This document shows, piece by piece, positions 1 through 12,800 of a stretch of 64,000 bases of DNA. The stretch covers positions 2,097,501 to 2,161,500 of the forward strand of contig NC_060235.2 of the NCBI RefSeq assembly GCF_021155775.2, in the 5' to 3' direction. The first letter of the stretch is position 1, and every line of letters begins with the position of its first letter. A model generated the notes under the pieces. The model worked only from the letters and a program-made list of their open reading frames with translations. It did no database searches and was not told the origin of the DNA. This stretch comes from Neodiprion pinetum (taxonomy: Eukaryota > Arthropoda > Insecta > Hymenoptera > Diprionidae). Both the position numbers and the translations under genes were made by a program.

Positions 1-591
1 GGTCGGTTACGTATTGACTGCAATAATTCAATAGTGGTGTTTACCTCGCGTGTTTAGACAAGAAACTCCAACTTCCTCCACATCATATCGTCGAGTATTT
101 ATTACTAGCACCGGTTTTCACGCGCGTTATAGACCGGCGAATTATCATCCTTCGGCCTGGTTTGTATTTCGGGATTTTTTACGATCTGTCGAAGAGCGCA
201 TTTTAGATAGATTTCAAACGTTTTCCCGATATTCATTCGCCGTGACGCAAGCACGCGATAATTTCTCAAGCGATCGTATAATATCTTACCGAAAATAACC
301 GAAATCGATAATTCTGCCGAACATTTATTCACTCACCAACTTATCCCGTCTAAATTAAAGCCAATAAAAATTTGATCGAATCGGCCTCGCGGAATCCTAT
401 TTCTGCAAAAGAATTATGAGCGGTATAAAAATTGGCAAGAGTTCAATTCCAACAGCCGTTAAATATGAAGTAACTTGTTTCCAACTGCATAAGTTTGCAG
501 CTTAGAATCGATGGAAGGCTTCGGTGATGTGTCTGAATAATTGATTCCTAAAAATTTCCAAATCGCTGATTCTCTGCTCTTTCGAGTGCAG
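1..591. other. No gene recognised; probably intron of the halfway-like gene
   Basis: No convincing exon is visible here. The short open frames on both strands look like chance frames. The right end (571-591) is a pyrimidine-containing splice acceptor ending in AG, which leads into the first recognisable exon of the leucine-rich-repeat gene. The stretch is therefore most likely an upstream intron of that gene. Confidence 0.5.
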
Positions 592-2193
592 ATTCGCGAC
601 TTGACTCCGCTGACGAAGAACCCCGTCTACCGTAAAGTCATTGATCTATACCTGGACGACAACGAGGTGGAATCTATAGCGATTCTCGAGGGTTCCGACT
701 GGCTCGATCACTTCCGGGCATTTAGTCTGCGAGGGAATCGACTTAGCTACGTTTGTATCAGAGACAGATTGCAGTTTCGGTGTCTGCACGTCTTCCGATC
801 GCAAGGATGTAAAAATTTGTAAATTTCAGGTACCGCCGTACGTGATCGAGAATGCCCTTCAGCAAAACGACCACCCCGTAGCTATATTGCTGGGGAAAAA
901 TCCGTGGCGATGCGACTGTCATTTCACCCCCGGATTTCAAGTGAGCCGATCATTATTTTCTCATGTAAATTGTCGGTCGAACGGAGAATTTTACAAAGTA
1001 ATTATCGGTTCGGAATTCGTCAGGTACTGCTTAGGAGTCATACTGGCCTTTTCAAGGACGTGGAAGACGTGACTTGCGCCGAGATTCAGGACGACGAAAA
1101 TTCTGGCAAGCAGGTGAGACGATCGGGGCGGGGGCGATGAATCGATGAGAAATTTTCACGTATTGATCCTATCGTAGCGTGCCGTTTGTCATACTCAACG
1201 CACGGATTGAACTTTGCGTAAACGTGTATATTAGGGTGGCTCATTTAAAAAAAAACATTTTCTTTTAAACGTTCTACTCGAAAAATTTGTGACAAATGAT
1301 GAAAAAAAAAAAAAAAATTGTCGTAAAACCTGAAGGAGGAAGGAAAATATTTAGAGGTTGCTACTAATTATTGAAATATATTTATTTTTTGAAAAATATG
1401 TTGTGTTAAGGGGAAGTATTATATATACATATAAGTCTATAAGGTGTAGACATAAAAATAAATAAACAACATTACAATAATTGGTAGCGACCTCTAAATA
1501 TTTTCCTACCTCTTCCAGGTTTTACGACAATTTTTTTTTATTCAATGTTTGTCACAAATTTTTCGAGTAGCATCTTAAAAAAAAAAAAAGCAAAAAAATT
1601 AGCCACCCTAATGTGTATACGTATACGTATGGATAAGTACGTCAATGGTTTTACGCTTGGAATTATTCGTGCCATATGCATTGCAATATTTACACGCATA
1701 TCGCGGATGCGGAAGAAAAATAACGAAAATATGTTGTTGCTTTTGTGATTGTCGCGATGGAATATTTGCATCGAAGAGATTAACGCTGCTGGAATAATAA
1801 GCCCTCATATCCAATCTGTAACGGATGTTTGTTCACATGTGTTTCTTATCCCACTGTTAATAGCGTTAGCTGCTTATTCTCCATATTATTGTTGCAATCT
1901 GCATACTCGATCGTCACACCACCTCCAAGGATCAATGCGTCACAATTATATATTGAAGTCCGCATGGCCATCAAATTTCCGTTTCATAAGAATCGATCCG
2001 TATTCGACAGATAAGCCACCTCAGCCGGACCGCGATTTGCACCTCACCGGACCAGCACTGGATTCAGCCTCTGGACATCCTGAACGTCGTCCTGGCATCG
2101 CTGATTTTCTTCGTCCTTGGCAAGCTGCTCTACGACTACTGGACCTTCAAGAAGACCGGCAAACTGCCTTGGATCGTAGCCAAGATGCCTTAG
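592..2193 (+). CDS. swi2: Leucine-rich-repeat transmembrane protein, halfway/singed wings 2-like (C-terminal part)
   Basis: Four coding exons: 592-750, 830-940, 1024-1113 and 2011-2193, with GT-AG introns in consistent phase; the 5' exons lie left of the window. The translation has leucine-rich-repeat units (LRGNRLSYVPPYVIENAL across the first junction), then a cysteine-rich C-terminal cap (NPWRCDC, later DVTCAE), then one membrane segment (about DILNVVLASLIFFVLGKLL) and a short cytoplasmic tail ending in KLPWIVAKMP. Repeats, cap, single membrane helix and short tail match the halfway/singed wings 2 family of insects, which affects ecdysone-dependent development in Drosophila; this name is from memory of the family. 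The last intron (1114-2010) carries a foldback transposon. The protein should sit in the plasma membrane with its repeats outside. Another single-pass leucine-rich-repeat receptor is the alternative. Confidence 0.75.
1223..1619. mobile_element. Foldback MITE with long inverted repeats and an 8-bp target duplication
   Basis: The element body is 1231-1611. It begins TTAGGGTGGCT and ends with the exact complement AGCCACCCTAA. The arms stay complementary for roughly 130-170 bases each, with small indels in A/T runs. Shared blocks include CGAAAAATTTGTGACAAA near 1279 against TTTGTCACAAATTTTTCGAG near 1549, and TCGTAAAACCTG near 1321 against CAGGTTTTACGACAA near 1517. The flanks read CGTGTATA (1223-1230) and TGTGTATA (1612-1619), an 8-bp target duplication with one mismatch. 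No transposase frame is present. An 8-bp duplication suggests a hAT-type parent; that is inference. Confidence 0.85.
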
Positions 2194-2250
2194 AACGTCC
2201 GTCGACCGATTGGTACTTGTACAATGTATACACGCTGTACGTATTTTGTA

Positions 2251-2256
2251 AATAAA
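2251..2256 (+). terminator. Poly(A) signal of the halfway-like gene
   Basis: AATAAA lies 58 bases after the stop codon at 2191-2193, giving a very short 3' UTR. The next gene on the opposite strand ends at 2424, so the two genes converge. Confidence 0.55.
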
Positions 2257-2423
2257 TGATGTTCCCAGTTTTTCCAATATTTGTAACAAATTTTTCGATC
2301 AGTTGCTTCGGATCCAGGCTTCGAAATTAGGCTACATAATCGACTTGATAATTTTCACACAGCGTAAGGTTTAAAAGTATCCAAATACGCGAAATCCACC
2401 ATCGAGGGACGGGGAATGTCGAG

Positions 2424-5400
2424 TCATGAATTTGCGGGAGTGCTTTTCTGGTCGTTCAAGTAGCTCCGGAGCACATGGTCAGCGGCTAACTTTTTCGCGC
2501 TGGAAACCCTGATGCCGACACCTGCTAGGTGCGATATTGAAGTCAGAACGTGTGATTACGCGAGTTCCCGGAGATGACGTAAGGGGGAATAACGCGCCCC
2601 GGATTTGTATAAATCAATAAAACGACCAACCCGACTTTGAGTAACCCAGCGCGTCGCACTTGATGGTATATCGACTTCCAACGACGTTCGAAGACTCCTG
2701 CAACGAGTGGTAAACCGGCTCCGGGGCGTCGAGCTGCATGCAGATCTTGTAGAGCTTCATGATCGGCGTCTCGTGACCGCACCTCGTGTTCAGGCCCAAT
2801 ATCTCCTCGATCCTGGACACCATAAGCTGTTACGGATGGCGAAGAAGCTGGCGGTACCAATACCGTGAGATACTCACTGTTTCCTTGAGAACGGCGTGAG
2901 CTCTCCGATGTTTTCCTCGTCGATCTGTCGACTCGCAAGTGCGAGCAGGGTTTTGGCAGCCGCCGAAGTTTTCGCCGATTTTCGTGAGTCGCTGCAAGCA
3001 TCGACTGGAAAGGGATCATTCAAGTATTAGCTAACGAACTTTTTGCAAAGTGTAGCATCCCATCCCTAGTGATAACGAACGGTAACGTTTGCTTGTTTTG
3101 CCTACGACTGTTTTTTAAAGTAAGCTACCACTTTTTCGAAAGTTTATTGAAAAATAGATTCGTTATCTGAGAATATCAGAAATGTCATTTATAGTCACAT
3201 CCTGATCAATTTATTCCTACTTTATTAAATATTAATTATTATTACCTATTAATACGCATTAATGTGTTCAGCAATACGTGAATTCACTATTCGTTGAGTA
3301 TTAAATACATTATAAATCGTCTTTCTTCTTAAACGCATGCGATAAACATTTTATTTGCCAGGGTACTATTATTGAGCAAATCGTGCATTATCAACACCTG
3401 TTTTTGAAGAAAATTTTTTATTATTCTCAAGCTCGCGGCGTGTTGGCTTTGAGCACGCTGCGTCGAATTTTCGATATGTTTCTCTGAATAGCAGAGTTAG
3501 CTAATACTTGAATGGCCCGCAAAATTGCGAACACCTGAGTACGTGTTACGCGGTAAACAGGTTTCGATTTTCACTCACATGTAAATCCCGCGAAGCAGCA
3601 CTTCACCTTGACGTTTTTGCTGTAGCTGTAGCTTGGACTCAGGTTTTTGTACTCGACTGAAAGGCCGCAAACCTTCGAGTACTCGTCGAGGATATCGATC
3701 GGCGAACGAGGCGTCGCGACGCCGTCGTCTCCGTTGCCCTGAAGATCGAGACGATCGGAGAAAAGTGGTGCAGTTACTGCATAATCTTGGCGGATGGTTT
3801 CACTGTGCATACCTGGACTTCACCTTCTACTTTCTCGTGTTCCTTTTGCAGGGATTCACCTACGATCTCTCCCTTCTCCTTTATATCATCGACGCTAGCG
3901 GTTCGATCGGCTGAGAGATCGCGTTGTTCCTTATGGTCTTTTGTGTTGGCTGTGTGAAAGGGTCTTTTTACAAGGGTGTTCGCGTCTTTTGGACCCTTAA
4001 AATGGGCCGCCACGTTACCACCTCAACCTTTACCTTCGATGTGAGAAACCGCTTCTCGCAGCCTCTGTGTCTCCTCCACCATTCGCGTCGTATCGACGAC
4101 CTTGGAAGCGGTGGCGATTGTTCCAGCGAATCTCTGCATCAGCTCATCCCTCTTTCCCAGGAGATTGAGCTTAGTTATCTGCTGCATTGGTCCACTTTTG
4201 AGCGAGCTTAGTCTCCGCGCGTGCTCGCTTACCGTATCCTCTAAAACGGCGAATCAAAGAACCCGTAAATCATGTCTCAACGACCGTGAATTAATTTTTC
4301 CCCAATAAATTCAAGCCCGAGTACGTATGTCCATTCTCGTTCACTTGGCTTCTTCGATACCGATTGATCGGTCGAATCGTTCAAAACTGGATCACAAACT
4401 AACCCTTTGCGTTAGCAGCGGAAACCACTGGTGGTGAACATTCCTTGAAACCAGACGGACCGGAGCTTTTACCCATTATTTTAATCGTCGTGGTCTCTCC
4501 GACAACTTTTCCCCAAGCCTCAAGGCTCGATGTTTTTTCCACTTCTGCAGCCGAACCATTTAACGACCGATCGACTCGTGGAACCTTTGAAGACACTGGA
4601 ATTGCCTGGTGTGAGACGGACTCTGGAATACCTTGACGAGACTTTTGACTCCGCGTAAAGCTCGCCCCGGACGATATGAACGATTTCAAACTGATCTTCG
4701 GCTCCCAGTCCGGGTCGGGGTTCATCGAATTGGACTCGTAGATGTAAGACGAGCTGGCCCCCGGAATCGAGGGTTGTTCCTCCTCCGTTTGTGCACAATT
4801 TTCCAGCCCCTGGTGCGAGATCGAATCGCCGGCTTGCGCCTCGGACATGATTTCGGGAATCTGTGGATATCACGTGCAGGACTCTGCATCGGGGAGAAGA
4901 GTTAAGCGGTATCGTTTTATCAGTTACAACTCACTGCGGAATCCTCGGCTGCAGCGGAATCTGAGTAATAACATTGCTCCGAGAGTATCGAGACCTCGGT
5001 AGACTTCTCGACGTCGCATTCAGCCGTCAGATCGTCCTGAGAATCGGCGATTTGAAAGGAACTCGATCTCTCTGTGCAAACGGGGCGACGACAATTATCG
5101 TCTGATTGAACATATAGCGGCTAGCTTTGGATCACGTTTCTTAATGACTGATCCTTACTCCGACTCTATTTGTTTCTCTTTTTTTTTTTTGTTTTTGTAA
5201 GGAAATTTACCCAGGGCCTGAGTGTAGGGCGACCTTAGCTGGTTCAGAAGACCCTCAGCTCGTTCTATAACGTTTTCCATTTCGCATAGAAGGGGAGCGG
5301 CGTTGGGGTACCGTTTTAAAATTATCTCCCATGTAACCTCGGCGTCCTCTTCGCCCAGAAGTGACTTGGGTGGCGGAAGTTTTTGGTAAGTTGATGCATC

Positions 5401-5424
5401 GCGGGTTTTCTTCAACTCCGACAT
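2424..5424 (-). CDS. Tandem dsRNA-binding-domain protein, 572 aa, unassigned
   Basis: Nine exons on the minus strand: 5424-5211, 5071-4935, 4860-4404, 4240-4034, 3949-3813, 3738-3579, 3004-2878, 2812-2631 and 2521-2424. They total 1719 nt (572 aa plus TGA) with every phase matching. Residues 1-270 are polar and likely disordered. Residues about 271-340 look helical and coiled-coil-like (KRDELMQRFAGTIATASKV). Two C-terminal double-stranded-RNA-binding folds follow. The first is near 397-461, starting SPIDILDEYSKVCGL and ending in the basic helix SRKSAKTSAAAKTLLALA. The second is near 496-562, starting TPIMKLYKICMQLDAPEPVY and ending SSAKKLAADHVL. Both carry the A-K/K-K pattern that contacts RNA in this family. 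No deaminase, RNase III or kinase domain is present. R2D2, Loquacious and Blanks are comparable small dsRNA-binding proteins, but the layout here (long N-terminus, domains at the extreme C-terminus) prevents a confident name. Confidence 0.82.
3017..3514. repeat. Intronic pair of 19-bp perfect inverted repeats
   Basis: CATTCAAGTATTAGCTAAC at 3017-3035 is the exact reverse complement of 3496-3514. Both copies lie in one intron (3005-3578) of the dsRNA-binding-protein gene, the left copy only 12 bases from the acceptor. The internal 460 bases show no other long complementarity and no clear target duplication flanks the pair. Confidence 0.6.
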
Positions 5425-6808
5425 TCGAGACGCGACTGATCTTGATCTGCGATGGGCGATTCTATCAATCCCAAATCAGCACCCCTTGGGTTCGCTCACA
5501 TTTTTATACTCCCGTCAAAATGTCAGCGATAAACGTGATCGCGTCTGCCTGTTTCGACGTTAAAAAAACAAAGCCATGGTTTCCTGATCTCGCCGTAAAT
5601 TTATCACTCCAGCTCGAAGCATGCTCAGTACATACTCAGGTTTTGATGAGCGAAGTACAGCTGCTATTCGTAGCCTGAGCTCTGTGTTGCTTCAGGTTAC
5701 AAAGAACTGTTCATCTGGGCACAGAATTTTTCCTTTCATCTCAAAAGGCGTCTGTGGAAATGTGAAACAGTTCTGAAATTAACACTGGCGATGATTTTTC
5801 CTTCGCACCTCATTTTCTGCAACGTAACAGTATCGTGGAGATTGTGTAGTGGCTGTAATATAAATCTACCATAAATAATAGTTCTTTATGTAGCATGCCT
5901 GTAAACCCAGTATTTTTAGGCGAAGATGATGTCAACGAGTGCGAGCCAACCGAGCCAACGGCTCGAACTCATAACATCATTCGAGCCAAAAAAATCCGTA
6001 CGAAGAAGTGAAGAAATCACGATGTATTTTTGGTAAAGCCTCCGCGAGGTCCATGAAGAACTACGCTAAACAATACTTTATACCGTAGTTCTAAAATTCA
6101 CTATACCGAGCTTGAACGTGGAAACAAGCCACTTTGGCGCCTGCAGATAGGCAACCGGAGATACAATTTTTCATCTCACGAACGGAAATGTAACGCCAGA
6201 TTGCCTTGTTTACGTGTTTAAATCGCATTTACAGCCCTTTGCTCAGATTGGCGTAAGGTGAATTTGAAAAAGGATAAAATAAATTTCTTCAGACCATATA
6301 TGGGCGTGTTATTGTCACAAAATTAATCTGCATAATTTGGAGTCGTTGCGGAAAGCGGTTCAAAGAATAGAGCCGAAAACCCATTCTGAGATGAATAAAT
6401 TTTAGCTCAAGTCGTTGGTTTCTTTCGAGTTATGTTCCGTTAGTTGCTCATCTATCGCAACCGAGACATTCGTCACGAATGTGCGCCTTGTCCGCTAATA
6501 AATCCCACAGTTCTTCAATACACTACCTAAATAAAGCTTCATCGATCTCTGATGGTCTTTACACATAATAGATTCAATATAACACGGAATGAAACAGTTT
6601 GTCTGAGATTTACAAACTAGTCTTATGGTTTATTAAAATTCACTGCACGTCGGGTACCATTTTTAACATGAGTACAAAAGTGTTAGTAAATAAAATGCAT
6701 GTTGCACAGGTCAAATACACGATCTTTATCTTGTGTCAAATACACACACGAGTGCGTCGAATGTATGCACATTTGTTTGAGACGCTCTTCTTTTGTACAT
6801 GCATACAT
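5425..6808. other. Intergenic: dsRNA-binding gene promoter side and cabeza 3' UTR
   Basis: No coding exon is recognised. The left part lies upstream of the dsRNA-binding-protein start at 5424. The right part, below 6809, is the 3' UTR of cabeza with an AATAAA on the minus strand at 6634-6629. The middle holds unremarkable AT-rich sequence. Confidence 0.5.
6629..6634 (-). terminator. Poly(A) signal of cabeza
   Basis: TTTATT on the plus strand reads AATAAA on the minus strand, about 175 bases past the cabeza stop codon (6811-6809). Confidence 0.4.
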
Positions 6809-9800
6809 CTAATACGGACGTTGACGGTCTCTATCTCTGTCCCCACGACTGAAATAACACAAAAAAAATTTGGCTTTAATCGAAAATTAACGTTCATTAT
6901 TTAACTAGACAATATTGAATAGAGCGTGAAATTTTACGGTCAAAATAGATCGCATCGCAGTTAGAAGATTTAGTTCGTACTAACCCGCCGGAACCTCGCA
7001 TTGGTCCACCTCGACCTCCACGTCCACCACCTCTGTCTCCCCGGAAACCTCCACCTCGACCACCCCTGTCTCCGCCGCGGCCTCCTCTATCTCCTCCTCG
7101 AAAGCCACCGCCGCCACGACCTCCACGGTCACCACCCCCGCGACCGCCTCCACCAGCGCCCTCAGGCTTTGAGCTTTTGCACAAGTTGCACTGATCACGC
7201 CAAGCGAAGTTTGTATTTCCGCAATCAGGATTGGGACACCTGTGAAAGTTACAGTCGACGTAGGGAATGAAATCGACGAACAGCTTCAAAGCTGTAGCTG
7301 AAAGTTTGCAGTTTTTGCAACGAATAAAAAAAATAGCTCATCGTTCAGGGTGACCACTCAATTTGGTTTTTTTCTTCAAGACTTCTTGCCTCGGTACATC
7401 GCGTTTCACAACACTTTGACTACATGTATTCTTAAAGATGTTGATATTGAATAGTTCATCACTATTGAAAAAACAGAAGGCCATAAGCACTGGTAAATAC
7501 GAAGTTTAGATCTTGAGCAAACGTATTCGCATTGTTATTAATCCTATCATTATTATCTCTACAAATACATATTGAAAATAGAGCGAGTGCGGCAAGTAAG
7601 ACAAAAATTTAAGAAATTTAGTATTCAAGCGAGCAATAAAAAAATCAACGGCTAGTTTCAATTATTAGTGATAGTCGAACAATACAGAAATCGCATCAAG
7701 AACTATATTTTACGAAATTTCCGAGAACTGCAAGTAATTCCCAGGAATTCCCTGTATTCATTTTTTGATTTTTTTTTTTTTCACAATTGGCATACCTCCA
7801 ATCTCCTCCCCGTCCGCCACTATCACGTCGATCATCACCACCTCCACGCGAATGGTCGTCCCTATCACCTCCTCCTCCGCGGCTACCAAAACCACCTCCA
7901 CGGCCTCGACCTCCTCCTCGACCTCCACCGCCGCCCATACCTCCGCCACCTCCTCCACGACCACCTTGCCAATTACTTTTGTGCTGTGCGATTTGCACCT
8001 TTATGGTAAAACCCTTGAACTCTTTGCCATCAAACCAATCTATTGCTGAGCGAGCCGCGTTCTGATCATCGTATGTCACCGTTGCTTCACCCTTTGGTTT
8101 ACCTGTATTTTTGTCTTTATACATCCATATCTTTGGCTTCCCAGTTCGTTTATCGTTCTACAAAAAGGTCAATTACAAATTCAAAGATTAATCAATAATG
8201 GTATTATATATCTAATGTTTCAAGCGAATGATAAAATAGATTACCTACATTATCAAATTAGGTGCGAATTCTAAACGTACCTTGATAATTCCGATCGCAC
8301 CAAAGTGTTCGCATATTTCGTCTTCCGTCACGGTAGGATCCATCCCAGAAACAAATATTGTATCTTCTTGAACAACCATCCCTTCGCCGCCACTGCCGCG
8401 ATCACCATAGCCCCCTGCAACACATCCAATATTAGTCACTGATCTTCAAACCCAAAAACCCTAACTGAATTGTCAACGCATCAACTACCCCTAGTCCAAT
8501 CCCTAGTTCTAGTAAGCTAATTCAAACTGCAAGCCTAGGATGAAACTTGTACGAATAAAATGCTGCTTCACTGTCTATTGCCTTAATATGACATTGAAAA
8601 CAGTTTGCCCGATGAAAAAATAGGAAGAAAACTAAACCAGCTTTGATTTATTTATAATGAGTAGTATCTGTCATGTAGCACTGTTGTGTAGTACTATTGA
8701 TCTTACGAGAGCAAACAGTTGTCACGGGGGAAAATACACTTGTAAATTTGAAAATGCTATTTCTCAATTTGTACACAATGTCAAACCCCAATATTTTCCA
8801 TCTCTATTCTCACATTACTCTTACTTATTACCTAACACATCCATGTTGTTTCAACAGTTGATACTTGTTCCCATCTAATAATTTGAGCATACCATATAAT
8901 TTATACATATTTGAGTTATTAGCTAATCTAATTAGTGGTCGACAACCCATTACGAATTGGTAATTTAGCGCCAGTTTTTAAATATCTTATCCAAAGAACT
9001 GACCCTACAATTGATAAATAGAAAAAATCATGTCCACCTCCTTAAGTATATTTGTAAATTATATTCAGGTGAAGATCTTGCATCTCATAAAATGCACAAG
9101 CATATTTTGTTCATCACCTGATACATCGAGGTATTTTAAAATGACGTATATTATTTAAAATTACTCCAAAGAACACTGCATTGGTAATATATGAATTCAA
9201 TACCAATACATTATTAACCGCAAACTGCTTCTTACACATTGTAAATGAAGACCTGAGAAGCTTTGCTTCAAATACCTATACCATATATATTAAAGACAAA
9301 CGTAATTCACCACACTTTACAAGCTGATATCAAAATTTTTTTTAATTCACGCCTCTAAATACGACGTCAAAATTTCATTTATAATCACGCAATAATCTAG
9401 CATGAATGACAATACTCAATAAAGTACAAATATTAACACAAGGTTGCAGATCTTCATACAAAAGGGCTGCAACATTATTTCAACCCTTTTAACATCCCTG
9501 AATTCGGTGAATAAATCAATCAATTCATTTTAGCGAGGCATCATAGTCATATTATCAATCGCTAGTTTGTTATGGCTAATGACTTCACCAGTTGACATAC
9601 AATTATCAAGTAAACGCTCGTTGTTCAGACTTTTGCATTGTATTATTGTCTGATTTACCATGAGGAAAATATTCTGGATTAAAATTAATTATAATAAACC
9701 ATTATTTGGAAGAATTGGAACAAAAAACAAAAAAAAAATTAAAGTTTCACTCAATAAGGAGTAAGATAAAGTGAATACGTATGCTGATTAGTACTTAGCA

Positions 9801-12800
9801 CAGTTATACTTATGATTTAAAGAATTGCTTATAACAAAGCACTTCGCAACTCAAATTGGAGGCTGTTCTGGTTCATTTTTCATTCATCCCTAGCCACACG
9901 CACATGGATAATTGATAATTGATTCAAATTTTAGCGCATTGAATCAACCGAACCATAAACGTATCACAATAATAATTTATGAACACCTCAAATGATGAGA
10001 GAAATTGCATCGCATATTATTCTTTAACGCATTGCAATATGGATAGATTGTCACGACAGATGTCAGCAGATTATAATTATTATCGGTATAAGTTGAAGGT
10101 GATTCCGATGACATAGAAAACAAAAAAAGAGACAGTACAAATTAGTACTGCTAGTTTTGAACTTCCTTGTTTCTCAACATATCCACAGCTACTTAATATC
10201 TCTAAATACCCTCCATAATTAAACGTACGCATATCATTGTATCCGGAGTCTGAAACTGTTGCATGGCAGCCCTTTCATATTTTACAAAGTAACCAAGTAT
10301 TTAAGTTTTAAGTAATTAGAGTGAATGCGTGAATAGCACCAGGCTAGTACAGGCAGCCTGGTGCATTTACCTTTGTTATAACCACCACGGCCACCGCCAC
10401 TGCTAAAACACAGAAGCAGATATACCAATGAGTCGACTCATGGACAGAGACTGATCGATCGATTGTTGCATGGCGATTCAAATGCTGGTCGCCACTGCTC
10501 TTTCTTCTTGATGCACCTACTGTCTAAATGTCCTTGAAGTCTAGATTATTTCTTCAACTATCACAATACACAAACAAGTCATGTCGGTCAGTTTGGGTTT
10601 GGCAGTTTTTTTCTTGTCACTTTTTAGGAAATATGTAAACATATACTTTCGTGTGATGAATAGCAATGTAAGATGAATAAATTCAAGGTACACAAACTAT
10701 TTTTGAACTCAAAAATCGAACGTCACAATACGTTGATATAGTTAAGCATAGTAAGAGATTACATAAAATAAACATTGCTTTGTAGTTAAAAATAGTCAGT
10801 TTGAAGTAAACCTCAATCTGTCCCTAAGCATCGTATACAATTAATCAGCACATTTTTTTTAACCATGCCCCAAATACACGGACAAGATTGAACTTGCTTT
10901 CTCGCGTGACACTATTGATTTTGTAAATCGGCAGGTACGATAATTCTTGTAGTGTTGAAATTGACGAATATCTTTGTTTTCGTTACCTACTACTAGATTA
11001 CATTGGGAATGCAATTATGCACAAAAGTAAATTATTATTTATGCTGAAAATAGATACATCTGCAAAGATTCACCAAACAAGAAGTGAAATAGCTCTTATC
11101 GAGCCATTCAAAATGGATTGAAGTATATTGAAATTTACGGTACATAAAAATTCGTGTGTTGTATGCTTAAAATAATATATATCTTTTGCTCGAATATCGA
11201 CTACATATGATAAGGCTCTCTGGCATCCCAGGCTAATACAATTTCGAACAAGATTTCAAAGTTTTTCATACCAAATGTTTAGTTATTGTTTTTCGTTGGA
11301 TTATACTTCATTACACACTTGTGTAATGCAAGCTAATGTCTTGTACACGGGACTAGGAGAAAAAGCGTTAGATTTGTTCAGTCACGTTTTTATAAAAGAA
11401 GAAAATATCACACGTACATTTACAAACGCCACAGTAACTCGTTGTTAAAATTGAAAAATTGAGTTTACCAGAGACCCTGATAATACATATAGTGGATGTA
11501 ATCTCTTACAGATGCCCTTTAAAAAAGTGTCAGGTCAAGTTTGGTAGTTCTAAATAGCTGCATTGTGTCATTTACGTCAATGACACGCGCCTGCTGCATA
11601 TTGTCACATTTCTTAAAAAAAACCTTTACAACCGTTTCACGATGATGCAGAAACACAGTGGCATTTATATAGTGAACATGAATGCCGGGGTACTTTTACG
11701 AAACATACATAATCGACCTCATTTCGTCATTTGTCATATACAACCTGCAGTTACCTTTATACCAGTTAAACCTGTGTGTTAAACCTGTAGACACACTTCA
11801 AACACATTAACGCCCAATTGGGCATAAGACCAATGGATATAAAGCATTCATTGTTCGTTACAATCAACGTTACTGTACATAGTAATACTGCTAACAGTAT
11901 TATTAATAGTCGTGTAATAGAACCTTTCAATTGTATTACCTTTACCATACAGTTTCGACAATTTTTTTTATTTTTTCCATATATTCTTAATTTCTTCTGT
12001 TTTCATTTTCCTTTGATGAATGTGTGTATATATCGTATATATATGTAGATATATGCGTAAAATTACTTTCAGGGTGGCTTACAATCAGCTCTTTTCAAAT
12101 ATTTCTTCCCTTGATAACGGAACAATTTTAATTCAGAAACTTACTTGTATCCTCCCCCTCCACCACTGCTTGAGCGGTCCCCATATCCACCGCGATCTCC
12201 ACCAAATCTACCTCCGCCACCTCCACCTCCACTTCCACCTCCACTGCCTCCTCCTTGACCTGTACATCATTTTTCACATTAATATATTCAGATTCCAAGC
12301 TGCATACACGAGACTGAATTTAATAATAAACACAACTCGTATCCAACAAAGTCTATTTGGACCGAAATCATCAATGAGGTTTTGGGTTCTATAAGTCATA
12401 TTCAGTTTCTCACCTCCTCCGTAACCGCCTCCACTTCCACCTCTATTGTAACCACTGCTACCTCCTCCGCTTACTCCAGTACCTCCTCCTCCTCCACCTC
12501 CTCCTCCCTGGTTATAGCCAGAGCTATAATTACTGCCACCACCAGATCCGGAATTTCCACCCCCATAGCTGTTTTGACTGTAGCCTCCTTGGCTCGGGGC
12601 TTGAGTATAATCAGTTCCGCTAGTTTGGTTATAGTTGCTATAATTTCCATAAGTGTTGCTACTCGGCGGTGGTTGACTATACTGGCTGTAGTTGGTACTG
12701 CCGCCTGAAGGTGGAGGATATGATGTATCTTGCCCTCCAGAAGGTGGAGGTTGGGTATACTGGCCATAACCCTGCTGCTGGTAGGCGCTGTATTCTGCCA

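Noticed and set aside
1749..2255. 168-residue plus-strand frame
   Set aside because: It runs out of frame through the last exon of the halfway-like gene (2011-2193) and shows no similarity.
2543..3019. 158-residue minus-strand frame
   Set aside because: It overlaps two exons of the dsRNA-binding gene in another frame. Splicing in phase gives the domain residues; this frame crosses the intron.
6980..8065. Several long frames opposite cabeza exons (V/E-rich or P/R-rich)
   Set aside because: They are shadows of the glycine/arginine repeats of cabeza read in other frames.
12382..12767. Long Ser/Thr-rich frame and its neighbour
   Set aside because: Shadows of the Q/S/Y/G-rich exon of cabeza.
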